Shown here piece after piece: positions 35,834 to 46,115 of a stretch of 64,000 nucleotides of DNA. The position numbers and the translations under genes are program-made. The notes under the pieces are model-generated. The model saw nothing but the letters and a program-made list of their open reading frames with translations, did no database searches and was not told where the DNA came from. Source of the DNA: Salifodinibacter halophilus (GTDB lineage Bacteria; Pseudomonadota; Gammaproteobacteria; Nevskiales; Salinisphaeraceae); assembly GCA_012999515.1 (NCBI GenBank), contig JABEEB010000001.1, positions 1 through 64,000 on the forward strand, written 5' to 3'. Each line of letters opens with the position of its first letter. Within the stretch, counting starts at the first letter, position 1.

Positions 35834-37303
35834 TCAGCCGGTAGTCGCCAGGTTTTCGATTGTGCCTTCGAGTATCTCTTGGAATGAAGCGACCGAGGCG
35901 GTTTCGACCCGCTCGCTCGGCGAGTGGGCGCCGCGGATGGTCGGGCCGAACGAGATCATCTGAAGGTTTGGATATTTAGCGCCGATCAAGCCGCATTCGA
36001 GACCAGCGTGGATCACTTCACGCGTCGGTGGCTGGCCGGTGATCGAGGCGTGGACGTGTTCGAACTGTGACAGCAAATCGGCGTCTGGATCCGGTGTCCA
36101 GCCCGGATAGCCGGACTTGACCGCGCTGTCGATTGCGCCAAGGCTGAATATAGCGTGAATTCGGTTGGCGAGGGCATCCCGGGCCGAATCCACCAGCGAA
36201 CGGACCAATAGCTGGGCCGTGAATCGGCCGTCGACAAGTTGCGCGACGCCGATGTTATTCGAGGTCTCGACCACGCCTGGTGCGGCGTTGCTCATGCGCT
36301 CGACGCCGTAGGGCAGTGCAGCCAATACGTCGATCAGTCGCTTTGAGGCATCATCGGTCAACGCGTCACTCGGGGAGTCATTGGGCGATTTGCGTTCGGT
36401 CGACAGCGTTATACCGTCGTCCACGCTGGCCAGTTCGCTTTGTAGCGTCGCGTGTAGCGCTTGGATGGTGGTTTCGACGTCATCAGCGGTGGCAGGTGCG
36501 ACCGCAATGGTGGCGTGCGCTTCGCGCGTGATGGCGTTGTCCATGCGCCCGCCGGTATAGGCGAGCAATCGCGGTCCATATGGCTGGATAGCATGCAGCG
36601 CGCGCCCGAGTAGCTGGTTGGCGTTGGCCCGTCCGCTGTGGATGTCCATGCCCGAGTGGCCGCCGGTCAAGCCGTCGACCGCTACGTTGAGCAGAACGGC
36701 ATCGTCGGCGAGTGGCGCACGGGGTAATTCGGTATCAGCCGCGACGACCGCGCCGCCGGCGCAGCCGATGGTGACGTCGCCGGCCTGTTCCGTATCGAGG
36801 TTGAGCAGGTAGGCGCCGTTTAGCCAGTTCTCGGCAAGTTGCGAAGCGCCGACCAGCGAGACTTCCTCGGCGATCGTGAGCAGCACTTCCAGCGGGCCGT
36901 GGGTTAGTGTGTCGTTTTCCAGGATGGCTAGCGCTGCGGCGGCGCCGATGCCGTTGTCGGCGCCAAGTGTGGTGCCGTGTGCCTTGAGCCAGCCGTCGTC
37001 GGTGTATGTGGTGATCGGATCGCGCTGAAAATCGTGATCCAGCCCCGGCTCGGCTTCGGCGACCATGTCGAGGTGTCCCTGCAAAACAATGCCGGGCGTG
37101 TTTTCGTAGCCGGGTGTGGCCGGCTTGCGAATCAGCAGATTGTTGCTCGCATCGCGTTCATGGCCCAGGTTTTGCGCGTCGGCCCACTGTTCGATGATCT
37201 GAATAAGTGGTTCTTCGTGCCATGACGGGCGAGGTGTGTTGCAAAAGGTTTTGAAGTGGCGCCAGAGTGCTGCCGGTGCGAGTTCGTCCAGGTGCTCGTT
37301 CAT
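35834..37303 (-). CDS. pepD: aminoacyl-histidine dipeptidase (peptidase D)
   Basis: A 489-residue cytosolic M20 metallodipeptidase that hydrolyses Xaa-His and other dipeptides. Zinc-binding and catalytic motifs are intact: VLQGHLDMVAE, TTLGADNGIG, LTIAEEVSLVGA and the C-terminal FGPTIRGAHSPSERV containing the last His ligand. The central dimerisation/lid domain is present (LTGGHSGMDIHSGRANANQL). Length matches PepD. Stands alone, convergent with the comEA-like gene. Confidence 0.94.
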   Translation of the reverse strand: MNEHLDELAPAALWRHFKTFCNTPRPSWHEEPLIQIIEQWADAQNLGHERDASNNLLIRKPATPGYENTPGIVLQGHLDMVAEAEPGLDHDFQRDPITTYTDDGWLKAHGTTLGADNGIGAAAALAILENDTLTHGPLEVLLTIAEEVSLVGASQLAENWLNGAYLLNLDTEQAGDVTIGCAGGAVVAADTELPRAPLADDAVLLNVAVDGLTGGHSGMDIHSGRANANQLLGRALHAIQPYGPRLLAYTGGRMDNAITREAHATIAVAPATADDVETTIQALHATLQSELASVDDGITLSTERKSPNDSPSDALTDDASKRLIDVLAALPYGVERMSNAAPGVVETSNNIGVAQLVDGRFTAQLLVRSLVDSARDALANRIHAIFSLGAIDSAVKSGYPGWTPDPDADLLSQFEHVHASITGQPPTREVIHAGLECGLIGAKYPNLQMISFGPTIRGAHSPSERVETASVASFQEILEGTIENLATTG

Positions 37304-37517
37304 GACTGTGGTTCCCGTTGATCACTGATCCAACTACGCTGACCGCTATTGTGCGACCGCATCGAGCTGCCGACAATCACGGCCATTGGGGCGCCAAGAT
37401 GTGCATCGACGGCGGCCGTTGCCGCCCATCAGAAGAGCCGTATCGATGTCGAGCCTCGATACGGCCGTAGATTGGATCTTGCCATTCGGTGGCCCGTGCC
37501 GAATAACGATCCCAGCT

Positions 37518-38702
37518 CTATTGTCCGACCAGGCGATCACGACCGGCATATAGGCCCGCCACGATTGCACCTGCGCCGATCAAGCCGAATAGGACACCGG
37601 TCATCAACCACCCACCGAAAGCCTGGTGGAGTAACCCAACGGCCAATGGTCCGCTCGCGGCCACGACGTAGCCGATTCCCTGTGCCATGCCGGATAGTTC
37701 AGCGGCAGTATCAGCATCCGATGCACGTAACGCCAACAGCGTCAGTGCCATGGCGAAACTGCCGCCTTGGCCGAGACCGAGGACGACCACCCAGACCCAG
37801 ATGCTGCTGATGGGGGCATAGAGACAACCACTCAGCCCGATAAGCGTGACGGCGACGACCAGTGCCAAGGCCGCGCGTTGATCTTTCATGCGCGCGGCGA
37901 TGGCGGGTACGGCTACAGCGCTTACGACTTGAAGAAGCACAGAGATGGACAGCGCCAGGCCGGCGAGTACGGGAGCCATGCCACGATCGGCCAGAATCGT
38001 TGGCAGCCAACCGAAAACGATATAGGCCAGGGAGCTTTGAAGAGCCATGAACGCTGTGACCTGCCAGGCCAGCACATTGCGATAGAGATGTCGTGGCCTG
38101 CCACTCGGTTTGGAGGGCTTATGCACAGTGTGCATCTGTGCAAACCATGCCAACCCGGCGATCACTGCCGGCACGAGCCAGAACGCCAGTGCCGGCCGCC
38201 AGTCGCCAAAATTAAGACGCAGCGGCTCGGTGACACCGGCGGCCAGCGATGCACCGAGATTTAGAAACATCGTGTACAGGCCTGTGGCCAGACCAACATT
38301 TCGGGGGAAGTCGCGCTTGACCAGGCTGGGCAGCAGGACGTTCAAAACACCGATGCAGCCGCCAGCCACCGCTGTGCCTAGGAACAAGCCGACCAATCCG
38401 ATATATGGTCGGCCGATCAGCACCAGCGCCAGTGCTGCTAGCACGGCGAGTACCGCGCGCTCCGGGCCGATTTTGCGCGCCAGGCGCGGCGCCAGTGGCG
38501 CAGCCACCCCCAGGAAAAAGACGGGGAGGGTGGTCAGGATGCCCTGTCCGGTGGCGGCTAGCTGTAGATCCTGGCCAATACGACTGAGTACTGGAGAAAC
38601 ACTGGTGATCGCGGGACGTAGATTCAGTGCGACCAGCAACAGACCGGCCAGGGTGAGGAGTCGACGTATTCTGGGTTCCTGGGTTGGATCGGCTTGAGAC
38701 AT
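37518..38702 (-). CDS. MFS transporter, CynX/NimT-like
   Basis: 394 residues from ATG 38702, about 12 membrane segments. The start of helix 1 (LLVALNLRPAITSVSPVLS) is a hallmark of the CynX/NimT (cyanate/2-nitroimidazole) branch of the MFS. Motif A-like GVAAPLAPRLARKIGPER and a long internal repeat are seen. Real substrates of this branch are poorly known; no cynS or other cyanate gene is near, so cyanate transport is not supported by context. Single gene. Confidence 0.82.
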   Translation of the reverse strand: MSQADPTQEPRIRRLLTLAGLLLVALNLRPAITSVSPVLSRIGQDLQLAATGQGILTTLPVFFLGVAAPLAPRLARKIGPERAVLAVLAALALVLIGRPYIGLVGLFLGTAVAGGCIGVLNVLLPSLVKRDFPRNVGLATGLYTMFLNLGASLAAGVTEPLRLNFGDWRPALAFWLVPAVIAGLAWFAQMHTVHKPSKPSGRPRHLYRNVLAWQVTAFMALQSSLAYIVFGWLPTILADRGMAPVLAGLALSISVLLQVVSAVAVPAIAARMKDQRAALALVVAVTLIGLSGCLYAPISSIWVWVVVLGLGQGGSFAMALTLLALRASDADTAAELSGMAQGIGYVVAASGPLAVGLLHQAFGGWLMTGVLFGLIGAGAIVAGLYAGRDRLVGQ

Positions 38703-38705
38703 CAA

Positions 38706-39017
38706 AATAAGGTCGTGGTAAAAGCCCGTCCTATTATGAGGGCTATATGTTGGGCGCAGTTGACTTCTTGCAAGCGATTGAATGTGGCTCGATCCGCGTT
38801 CGCTTCGGTTGGCTTGGTAGGGCCCGAGTGGACGTAGACGTTATCTTAGTGTTTAGGCGCTTCGGATCACGACTCGATTGTCGAGCCGAAGAAGCTGCTC
38901 GATCACCAACTCCCAACGAGTTGCCGCGATTCTTTCGCGATGGGTTTTAAAAGGGCATCGCCATCGCGGTTTTTATCGCAATGGCAACATCAATTTGATA
39001 ACAAGCTGGGAAGCGCC
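38706..39017. other. 312-bp intergenic region
   Basis: Between the divergent CynX-like and lipoprotein genes. Open frames here have no recognisable domain or ribosome site. I see no tRNA or clear terminator; it probably only carries the two promoters. Confidence 0.4.
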
Positions 39018-39809
39018 GTGGGTAACTTTGTGAAACCGCTTACCGCCGCCGTCGTGCTGGTGGCTTTGACAGCGTGCGTGTCGCCGTCGTCGCCGGAGGG
39101 TGCATCGGCCGGCGGAGGTGCTGCGCTTGGTTCGCTGCCGGTGCGCTATCAAGGCAAATTGCCGTGCGCCGATTGTGCGGGTATCCGCTACGTGCTCAAT
39201 CTGTACCGCGACCATGTCTATGCACTGCAACGCACTTACCTCGGTGCGCCACCAGAACACAAGCGTTTTTTTGAGATGGGCCGGTGGCATGCGGGGTCTA
39301 GTCCCCGAACGCTTGTGTTGGTTGATGGTGGCGACGGCAAGGCGCAGCGTTGGCGAAGCGCGGATACTGGCATGCTGGCAAAACTGGATCGCGATGGACA
39401 TCGCATCGAGTCGTCGTTGAACTATTCACTCGAGCGAACGGGGCGGCCGGTCGAAACGCCTCTGGCCGACACCTACTGGCGGCTTATGCGTCTGCATGGA
39501 TCAAAACCGGCGTCAGAAGGCAGTCGCGAAACACCGCATATCGTGTTGCGCGCGAAGGGGTCGCGCGTAGTCGGGGCGGGTTTCTGCAACCAGCTGAGTG
39601 GACAATATAGCCGCGATGGCGATACGTTACGTCTGGCCAAGCTGGCTAGTACGCGTATGGCGTGCGTCGGGGCTTCGAATCACGTGGAAAACGAATTCTT
39701 CAAAGCGCTCGACAATGTTGCTGCGTATCGCATATTGGGCGAACATCTCGTTTTATACGACGCTGGTAACCAACAGCTGGCCGTTTTTCGGGCCACGCCG
39801 ATGCATTGA
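39018..39809 (+). CDS. NlpE/META-domain outer-membrane lipoprotein
   Basis: The 263-residue product starts at GTG 39018 with GGGAAG 39008-39013 upstream; an ATG at 38940 would put 26 extra polar residues before the signal peptide. The lipobox LTAC (VVLVALTAC) predicts a lipoprotein. The first part matches the NlpE N-domain (YQGKLPCADCAGIRYVLNLY, with the CxxC of NlpE). The second matches a META/HslJ domain (TYWRLMRLHGSKPA, FCNQLSGQY, TRMAC). The two-domain fusion is known in proteobacterial envelope-stress and copper-sensing lipoproteins. Role here is inferred only. Confidence 0.85.
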   Translation: MGNFVKPLTAAVVLVALTACVSPSSPEGASAGGGAALGSLPVRYQGKLPCADCAGIRYVLNLYRDHVYALQRTYLGAPPEHKRFFEMGRWHAGSSPRTLVLVDGGDGKAQRWRSADTGMLAKLDRDGHRIESSLNYSLERTGRPVETPLADTYWRLMRLHGSKPASEGSRETPHIVLRAKGSRVVGAGFCNQLSGQYSRDGDTLRLAKLASTRMACVGASNHVENEFFKALDNVAAYRILGEHLVLYDAGNQQLAVFRATPMH

Positions 39810-39946
39810 CGAAGTGCGTGTCGCCCCAATCGCTTGCACGACTCGCTCGTTGCCGTCTTCGATGGACGGCGTTGGATCGGCGCCGTGCCACAATCGTCGG
39901 CGTTCGGCTATGCTGAGCGCGCCTAGCATTTCACCGGAGGCACGCC

Positions 39947-40900
39947 GTGCTACGTAGTTTTACGATCGAAAACGGGCGTCTCGTCGAGGATCACGCAGAC
40001 GATGTGACAACGGCTGAGCGTCTGGCGCGCGCTGTCTGGATCGACGCGGTCGCAGTCGACGATACCGAGCATGTCGAGCTGTCGAGCTTTCTAACCGATG
40101 AACTGCCGGCGGACGAGGACGTCGAGGAAATCGAGTCTTCGGCACGTTACTTTGTGGATGCCGACGGTATCCACGTGCATTCGCTGTTCGTGACGCAAAC
40201 CGAAGGCCGGCATCAGACGGATACGGTAGCTTCCATCCTGCAACCCGATCGATTGATCACGCTGCATGATGAGGAGTTGCCTGACTTTCGGCTGCTGCGC
40301 ATGCGCGCGCGCGCCGGCCATGTGGAAGCCGTGACACCGGCGGCGTTGTTGGTCACGCTTTTCGATCAAAAAGTCGAAAATCTCGCCGACACCATCGAGG
40401 ATATCCATCTGGATCTACAGCAGCTCGGACAGGATGTGCTCGAGGACGATGACGCCGATTACGAGGCGGCAATCGACTCACTGGCCCGTCTCGAGGATTC
40501 CTGCGGCAAGGTGCGGCTGTGTCTGATGGATACCCAGCGTTCGATCGCGTTCGCCTTGCGTCGCGTGTCATTGGACAACGATGACCGGGAGACCGCGCGC
40601 CAGATTTTGACCGACGTCGATGCACTGACCAGCCATATCACCTTTCTCACCGACAAGATCAATTTCTTGATGGATTCCACGGTCAGTTTCATCAATATCG
40701 AACAATCCCAAATCATCAAGATTTTCTCCATCGCTGCGGTGGTGTTTCTGCCGCCGACGCTGATCGCGAGCATTTATGGCATGAACTTCGAATACATGCC
40801 CGAGCTGTCTTGGAAATACGGCTATCCAATGGCGATCGGTTTAATGATCGCGGCCGGCATTGCCCCGTTTTGGTATTTCAAGCACAAGAAGTGGTTGTAG
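39947..40900 (+). CDS. corA: CorA-family magnesium/cobalt channel
   Basis: 317 residues. A cytoplasmic N-terminal domain and long helices lead to two C-terminal membrane segments. The first (IFSIAAVVFLPPTLIASIYG) ends in the selectivity motif YGMN, followed by the loop FEYMPEL, and the second is PMAIGLMIAAGIAPFWYF with a basic tail (KHKKWL) that gates the pore. This is the standard homopentameric CorA channel for Mg2+, Co2+ and Ni2+. Single gene with its own promoter region. Confidence 0.95.
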   Translation: MLRSFTIENGRLVEDHADDVTTAERLARAVWIDAVAVDDTEHVELSSFLTDELPADEDVEEIESSARYFVDADGIHVHSLFVTQTEGRHQTDTVASILQPDRLITLHDEELPDFRLLRMRARAGHVEAVTPAALLVTLFDQKVENLADTIEDIHLDLQQLGQDVLEDDDADYEAAIDSLARLEDSCGKVRLCLMDTQRSIAFALRRVSLDNDDRETARQILTDVDALTSHITFLTDKINFLMDSTVSFINIEQSQIIKIFSIAAVVFLPPTLIASIYGMNFEYMPELSWKYGYPMAIGLMIAAGIAPFWYFKHKKWL

Positions 40901-40991
40901 CCACTTACGATCACTAAACGCTCGTTTGGCGCTGCTTGCGGCCGGTGTGGTCTGTCCGGCCCCGGGGCGGCCTTCTACGAATGTGGACGCT

Positions 40992-41861
40992 CTAATCGGC
41001 TGGTGTTGCGGTCGCGTCACAAACAGCACGCAAGCAACGCATCGGCCCGTACGCGTGCAAGGTGTCGTGCTGGTCCTGGTCACCGGCAATCAGCGCGCCT
41101 GCGAACCCCAGCCCGTTGATTTCGATGTTGTTGAATGCGGCACGGGTGCGCGGTACGGCCCACAGCCAGTCGCGCGTGGCCAGCAAGTTGTACGGCCCGG
41201 GGTCGACGCTGTCACCTGCCGGTCGGCCAATCGCCGCCAGTAGCTTTATATAACGCCGGTACACCGCGCGTGCGCCCGTCACGGGATCGGCGAGTGCGTC
41301 CGGCGGCATCCGCGTAGCGGCGTGTGGAAACGGCAGTGCCGGGCTTTGGCCAATCTCGTCCTGGAATGTTGTTTGGGCGAGGGCATTGGCAACCGGCAAC
41401 CGGTCGCCGGCTGGTGACAGCGGTAGGCCGACCATCTGCAGGTGTCGGTGCGGCTGGCTAGCGCCGGCTTCCAAGCCGCCGTTGTAGAACGCCAGGCCGT
41501 CCCAGTCCGAGACAACGGCGAGAAGTGCTTCGCAATCGGCCATGTCCAATGCCGCGGTCTGTGGTCGGAACGCGCGGCTGACAATCAACAAGTGGTCATC
41601 GAGGACGGGGAATTTGTTGAGCAGCCCCACGTGGCTTCTGCTGATGTCACCGACATACAAGGTCGGCTCGTAGGGTGGGGCGAACGGATCGATTGATTTT
41701 TTGTCGCCGGCGCCGGGCTTGTTCGGCCGGGCCTCGATCTGACGTACCGCGAAGGCGATACCGCCCTCGCGAATGCAATCAACGCGAGTCGCGATAGGCG
41801 CTAGCGCGCCGGCGGCATGCGCGTGCTCGGTTGTTTCGGTGGTCGCCTGGTGCCAGTTCAT
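40992..41861 (-). CDS. ATP adenylyltransferase (Ap4A phosphorylase) family
   Basis: 289-residue HIT-superfamily nucleotidyltransferase. The catalytic triad motif is QPHRHLQMV (HxH with Gln), preceded by YVGDISRSHVGLLNKFPVLD and AFYNGGLEAGASQ, both typical of yeast Apa1/2 and bacterial/cyanobacterial Ap4A phosphorylases. It would cleave Ap4A with phosphate to ATP and ADP, controlling alarmone level. C-terminal DUF4922-like segment (YNLLATRDWLWAVPRTR) is complete. Convergent with corA. Confidence 0.85.
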   Translation of the reverse strand: MNWHQATTETTEHAHAAGALAPIATRVDCIREGGIAFAVRQIEARPNKPGAGDKKSIDPFAPPYEPTLYVGDISRSHVGLLNKFPVLDDHLLIVSRAFRPQTAALDMADCEALLAVVSDWDGLAFYNGGLEAGASQPHRHLQMVGLPLSPAGDRLPVANALAQTTFQDEIGQSPALPFPHAATRMPPDALADPVTGARAVYRRYIKLLAAIGRPAGDSVDPGPYNLLATRDWLWAVPRTRAAFNNIEINGLGFAGALIAGDQDQHDTLHAYGPMRCLRAVCDATATPAD

Positions 41862-42025
41862 GCGGCGCTGTTATGGGGCGTAGTGCCCGTGCGATGTGTC
41901 GATCGGCGCAACGCGTGCGTCTGATTCAAAACGGCAAGAGCCGAGATTATATCGTTTAGCGACCGTGCAAAGTTGTCGCCCGCATCTACAATAATGCGCC
42001 GTTATTGGCTGGAACGAGCTGCACC

Positions 42026-43102
42026 ATGGTTTTCCAATCGATCGAGTCCTGTGGGCACGAACAGGTTCTCTTTCATCACGATCGCGTTACGGGTCTACGC
42101 GCGATAATCGCGCTGCATTCGACGGTACGTGGGCCGGGGCTCGGTGGTGTACGGATCCGTCGATACTCGGACGAAAGCGAAGCACTAGCCGACGTCCTCG
42201 ATCTGTCGAAAGCGATGTCATACAAGGCCGCCTGCGCCGGATTGGATTTCGGCGGTGGCAAAGCCGTGGTGTTGGCGCCGCTGCCGGCCGATCGTGTGGC
42301 CGGAATGCACGCCGTGGCCGAGGCTATTGCCAGTCTCGACGGCCGCTATGTGGCGACCGAGGACATGGGAATGTCCGAAGCCGATATCGCGTGTCTGAAT
42401 GAGCGCACGCGTTTCGCTGTCGGCCGCGCGCGGAATGCCGGCGGGAGCGGCGACCCATCGCCGTACACGGCTGACGGCGTCTTGGCTGGTATCCGTGCGA
42501 CGGCCATGGCTGCCGGATTGTCGGCCGATCTGTCTGGTATGTCGGTCGCCGTTCAGGGTTGTGGCAACGTCGGGTTGTCATTGATTGAGCGGCTGTTGGC
42601 CGCCGGCGCGCGAGTGCTTGCCGCCGATCCTGAAGTTGCCGCGGCGGAGCGAGCGCGTGCCGCTGGCGCCAACATCATCGATAACAGCGTTATTTTGCAG
42701 CAGTCGGTGGATGTGGTTGCCCCGTGCGGGGCAGGAGGTGTGCTGGATGAGTGTGCGGTCGATGCGCTGAATTGTCGGGTTGTGGCCGGTGCGGCTAACA
42801 ATCCGCTGACCGATGCGAACTTGGCGACCACGCTCGCCGAACGAGGCATTTTTTACGCGCCGGATTTCGTGATCAACGCCGGCGGACTGATCAACGTGGC
42901 CGATGAGCTGGCGCCGACCGGTTATAGCAGCACGCGCGTCCAACGCCGCGTGGCAAATATCGGCGACACATTGACGGATATCTTTGCCGAGGCACGGCAT
43001 ACACAGGCCACACCATTGGCCGTGGCGCTCGATCGCGCGCAAGCACGTATCACCGACGCAGCAGGTGCGGGTCGCCAGTTCGAATCGGACGCAATGCGGT
43101 GA
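42026..43102 (+). CDS. Glu/Leu/Phe/Val dehydrogenase (leucine dehydrogenase-like)
   Basis: 358 residues from ATG 42026. NAD-dependent oxidative deamination of a branched-chain or aromatic amino acid. The substrate domain has GPGLGGVRIRRY, then AMSYKAACAGLDFGGGKAVV with the two catalytic lysines, and ATEDMGMSEADI. The Rossmann domain has VAVQGCGNVGLSLIERLLAAG. The size and motifs fit leucine/valine/phenylalanine dehydrogenases and not the longer glutamate dehydrogenases. The amino acid ABC importer genes start 280 bases downstream, suggesting a shared amino acid theme. Exact substrate unknown. Confidence 0.88.
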   Translation: MVFQSIESCGHEQVLFHHDRVTGLRAIIALHSTVRGPGLGGVRIRRYSDESEALADVLDLSKAMSYKAACAGLDFGGGKAVVLAPLPADRVAGMHAVAEAIASLDGRYVATEDMGMSEADIACLNERTRFAVGRARNAGGSGDPSPYTADGVLAGIRATAMAAGLSADLSGMSVAVQGCGNVGLSLIERLLAAGARVLAADPEVAAAERARAAGANIIDNSVILQQSVDVVAPCGAGGVLDECAVDALNCRVVAGAANNPLTDANLATTLAERGIFYAPDFVINAGGLINVADELAPTGYSSTRVQRRVANIGDTLTDIFAEARHTQATPLAVALDRAQARITDAAGAGRQFESDAMR

Positions 43103-43385
43103 TGTCCTGCTGTGCGCTCCATGGTGCACGTGGATCGCAGCAAAAAACGAGCGCTGGCAATGAGATTGGGCGGTTGTGCTCGCGCCGCATTTGTCACGAT
43201 CCCGGTCGCCGCTTAGAGGTCTTGCACTCGTTTGTATGATTGCCGCCTTATGTTTATGCGACCGCTAGTGTTGGGATTAGCGACCAGCGGCGCCGGGCGT
43301 GGATCGGATATGGCAGACTTTGCTTTTATTAGCCCACGCGATCCCGCGGCCACTCGGAGTTTGCCATTGTCAGAGAGCGCGCAGA

Positions 43386-44201
43386 ATGTTTAGGCGCCCA
43401 TGGTTCAGTATGTTGGTCGCCGGCGTTGCGGCGCTCGTACTGGTCGGGTGCAGCGAATCGAGCGGCACTAAGACGCACGGCGTCTATCTGGTCAACGAAG
43501 GGCAACTGACGGTTTGTACCCATCTGCCTTATAAACCGTTCGAGTTCACGAACAAACAAGGCGAGATTGTTGGTTTCGATGTCGACATGATCGACCTGCT
43601 TGCCGAGAAACTTGGCGTCGAGACAAAAGTGATCAGCGTGGCTTGGAATACGGTGACCTCAGGTGCGGTGCTCAAGGCCGATAAATGCGATCTGGCCATG
43701 GGCGGTGCAACCATTACGCAAGAGCGCGCCCAAACCGTGCAGTTTTCCAAACCGTATTTCGAATCCACCCAGGCGCTGATGACGCAGACCGGTAGCGGCA
43801 TCCAGAAACTAGCGGATTTGAAAGGCCAGAAACTGGGCGTGCAGACCGAGACTACGGGCAAGCGCTATGCTGAAGCGCAGCAAGCGCAGCACGGCTACAA
43901 GCTCGTTATATTCGATGATCTTGCGCTGGAGACATCGGCGGTTAGCGCCGGCAAGGTGGCCGCTAGTATGGGGGATCGCAGCGCGCTTGTGCCGTACGTA
44001 CGCGACCACCCGGAAGCACACCTCGTGCAACAACTCGAGACCGGCGAGCGCTACGGCTTCATCGCCCAGAAGAATAATGCCAATGCCGACAAGCTACTCG
44101 CGAAACTCAACAAGGTGATCGCAAAAGCCAGAGATAATGGCACCTACGACAAGTTGATGCGCAAGTGGTTTGGCCAGACGTCGGAGCGGGCTGGCTCTTG
44201 A
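43386..44201 (+). CDS. polar amino acid ABC transporter, binding lipoprotein
   Basis: 271 residues from ATG 43386, with signal peptide and lipobox (AALVLVGC), so it is a membrane-anchored binding protein of the SBP_bac_3 family. Family blocks: LTVCTHLPYKPFEFTNKQGE, GFDVDMIDLLAEKLG, CDLAMGGATITQERAQTVQF, and GKRYAEAQQ. An upstream in-frame start at 43299 would place 29 unsuitable residues before the signal. It leads the three-gene importer operon. Ligand is probably a polar amino acid. Confidence 0.9.
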   Translation: MFRRPWFSMLVAGVAALVLVGCSESSGTKTHGVYLVNEGQLTVCTHLPYKPFEFTNKQGEIVGFDVDMIDLLAEKLGVETKVISVAWNTVTSGAVLKADKCDLAMGGATITQERAQTVQFSKPYFESTQALMTQTGSGIQKLADLKGQKLGVQTETTGKRYAEAQQAQHGYKLVIFDDLALETSAVSAGKVAASMGDRSALVPYVRDHPEAHLVQQLETGERYGFIAQKNNANADKLLAKLNKVIAKARDNGTYDKLMRKWFGQTSERAGS

Positions 44202-44262
44202 GTGTTAAGCGTTCGATAGCCGGTATTCGCCGATATCGATTTGGGTGTGGCCCGAGAGCGAT

Positions 44263-45048
44263 ATGAGCCCGCGTCGCCGCGCTAGAGTCGCACGTGCCGT
44301 TCAATATCTGGGGTTGGTTGTTGTGCTTTTGGTCGTCGGCCTGCTGGCCGATTGGCCGACCATCGCGCATACATTCTTCGATCCGCAGCTGATTCGGGAA
44401 ACGCTGGTTAACGGATTGGGCCTGGCCCTCTGGAATACAGTGGTCTACACCGCGGGCGCGTTTGTGCTCGGTATCGTTGCGGGCACGCTATTGGCGTTGA
44501 TGCGCTTGTCCGATGTGGCGCCTTATCGCTGGCTCGCGACGGTTTACATCGAATTCTTCCGCGGCTTGCCGGCCCTGGTCGTATTCATCGCGTTTTCCTT
44601 GTTGCCGCTGGCGTTTCCCTATCTATCGATTCCCTGGCAGCCGTACGGTACAGTCTGGCTGGCGCTCGGCATCGTGGGCAGTGCCTACATGGCCGAGACC
44701 ATCCGCGCCGGTATTCTGGCGGTGCCGAAAGGACAGATCGAGGCTGCGCGGTCACTCGGCATGACTGCGGCGCAAGCGATGCGCAAGGTCGCGCTGCCAC
44801 AGGCATTCCGGATCATGATTCCGCCGCTGACCAACGAGTTGATCATGCTGATCAAGGATTCGTCGCTGGTGTTTATCGTCGGCTTATCGGCTGCCAACTT
44901 CGATTTAACCAAGTTTGGCCGCGCCTCGGCCAACACCAACGTCAATATCACGCCGCTGGTCGTTGCCGGTCTGGGGTATCTGGCCATTACACTGCCACTG
45001 TCGGTTCTGGTGCGGCGCATGGAAGCCAGAACCGCGCGAACACGATGA
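44263..45048 (+). CDS. polar amino acid ABC transporter, permease
   Basis: 261 residues from ATG 44263 (a GTG six codons earlier is possible). HisM/GlnP-type permease with about five helices. The family N-motif [20 protein letters not shown] and [13 protein letters not shown] are present. The cytoplasmic EAA loop that docks with the ATPase is clear: [20 protein letters not shown] followed by [13 protein letters not shown]. Stop overlaps the ATPase start by 4 bases. Confidence 0.92.
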   Translation: MSPRRRARVARAVQYLGLVVVLLVVGLLADWPTIAHTFFDPQLIRETLVNGLGLALWNTVVYTAGAFVLGIVAGTLLALMRLSDVAPYRWLATVYIEFFRGLPALVVFIAFSLLPLAFPYLSIPWQPYGTVWLALGIVGSAYMAETIRAGILAVPKGQIEAARSLGMTAAQAMRKVALPQAFRIMIPPLTNELIMLIKDSSLVFIVGLSAANFDLTKFGRASANTNVNITPLVVAGLGYLAITLPLSVLVRRMEARTARTR

Positions 45049-45809
45049 CCGATCACACGCAGCACATGGTTACGGTCCGGGGGGTCAGCAAGTCATTCAA
45101 AGACGAGCTGGTGCTCGCCGATATCGATTTCGCAGTCGATCGCGGCGAGGTGGTGTGTGTGGTCGGGCCGTCGGGGTCGGGCAAATCAACCCTGTTGCGG
45201 TGCATTAACCTGCTGGAACAGCCCGATCAAGGTCAGGTGATGGTGCAGGGCGCCGAGTTGACGAATCCTGATTGCGACATCGACCGGGCGCGTTGGCGCA
45301 TCGGCATGGTATTTCAGCAATTTAACCTGTTTCCGCTGCATACTGCGCTTGAAAACTGTGCACTCGCGCCGCAGACGGTGCTCGGTTTGAGCCAACGACA
45401 GGCGCGCGAACGCGCTCGGCAAGAGCTTGAACGCGTCGGTCTCGGTCATCAAATCAATAGTTATCCAGCCCATTTGTCCGGCGGCCAACAGCAGCGTGTG
45501 GCTATTGCTAGAGCACTGGCGATGGCCCCGGAGCTGATGCTGTTTGATGAACCCACCTCGGCGCTCGATCCCGAATTAGTCGGCGATGTGTTGGCCGCCA
45601 TCCGGCAACTGGCCGAATCCGGTATGACGTTGCTCGTGGTTACCCACGAAATGATGTTCGCGCGTGAAATCGCCGACCGCGTAATTTTTATGGACGGCGG
45701 CCGGATCGTGGAATCCGGGCCACCGGCCGAGGTTATCGATGCACCGCGACAGCCGCGCACGCAGTCGTTTCTAGAACGCGTTACCGATCCTGTGCATAGC
45801 CACGGCTAG
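45045..45809 (+). CDS. polar amino acid ABC transporter, ATPase
   Basis: 254 residues, GlnQ/HisP-type nucleotide-binding protein. Walker [15 protein letters not shown]-loop [16 protein letters not shown], signature [15 protein letters not shown], Walker [18 protein letters not shown] and the switch His in LLVVTHEM are all intact. Completes a binding protein-permease-ATPase importer; a single permease gene implies a homodimeric channel. Confidence 0.95.
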   Translation: MTDHTQHMVTVRGVSKSFKDELVLADIDFAVDRGEVVCVVGPSGSGKSTLLRCINLLEQPDQGQVMVQGAELTNPDCDIDRARWRIGMVFQQFNLFPLHTALENCALAPQTVLGLSQRQARERARQELERVGLGHQINSYPAHLSGGQQQRVAIARALAMAPELMLFDEPTSALDPELVGDVLAAIRQLAESGMTLLVVTHEMMFAREIADRVIFMDGGRIVESGPPAEVIDAPRQPRTQSFLERVTDPVHSHG

Positions 45810-45925
45810 TGGCCTGTGGCGTTGTCTGGATGGCGTCGGCTGCAGGAGTTGAGCGGGTTGTTGCATGCGGTCAGGGTATATAGCGGCCGTGACTACGCTA
45901 AAAGTCGATACCTATAACAATTGCG

Positions 45926-45943
45926 CGTGTTACAGAACACGCT
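45926..45943. terminator. short hairpin downstream of ABC operon
   Basis: Perfect 7-bp stem GCGTGTT / AACACGC with a 4-base loop, 117 bases after the ATPase stop, followed by TATCCTTT. Could be a weak terminator or an operator for the APC gene at 46116. The rest of 45810-46115 has nothing I recognise apart from a likely promoter for that gene. Confidence 0.4.
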
Positions 45944-46115
45944 ATCCTTTGTCGTGCTTAAAGCAGGCTGCCGCACCAGCGACTGACCGTGGATTGTCTC
46001 CGGTGACGCAGTTCTTGCATAAATAAAAATGAAATGAAAAATGAGTGGCCAGCCGACGTTGAAACGTGCGGACGGTTACTTGGACCAATCGGTTTAAAAG
46101 GCTCAGGGAGACCCA

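Noticed and set aside
37304-37517. Open frames between pepD and the CynX-like gene
   Set aside because: They extend into the flanking genes in other frames and show no domain.
38747-38950. 67-codon open frame before the lipoprotein gene
   Set aside because: No ribosome site, no domain, overlaps the likely promoter.
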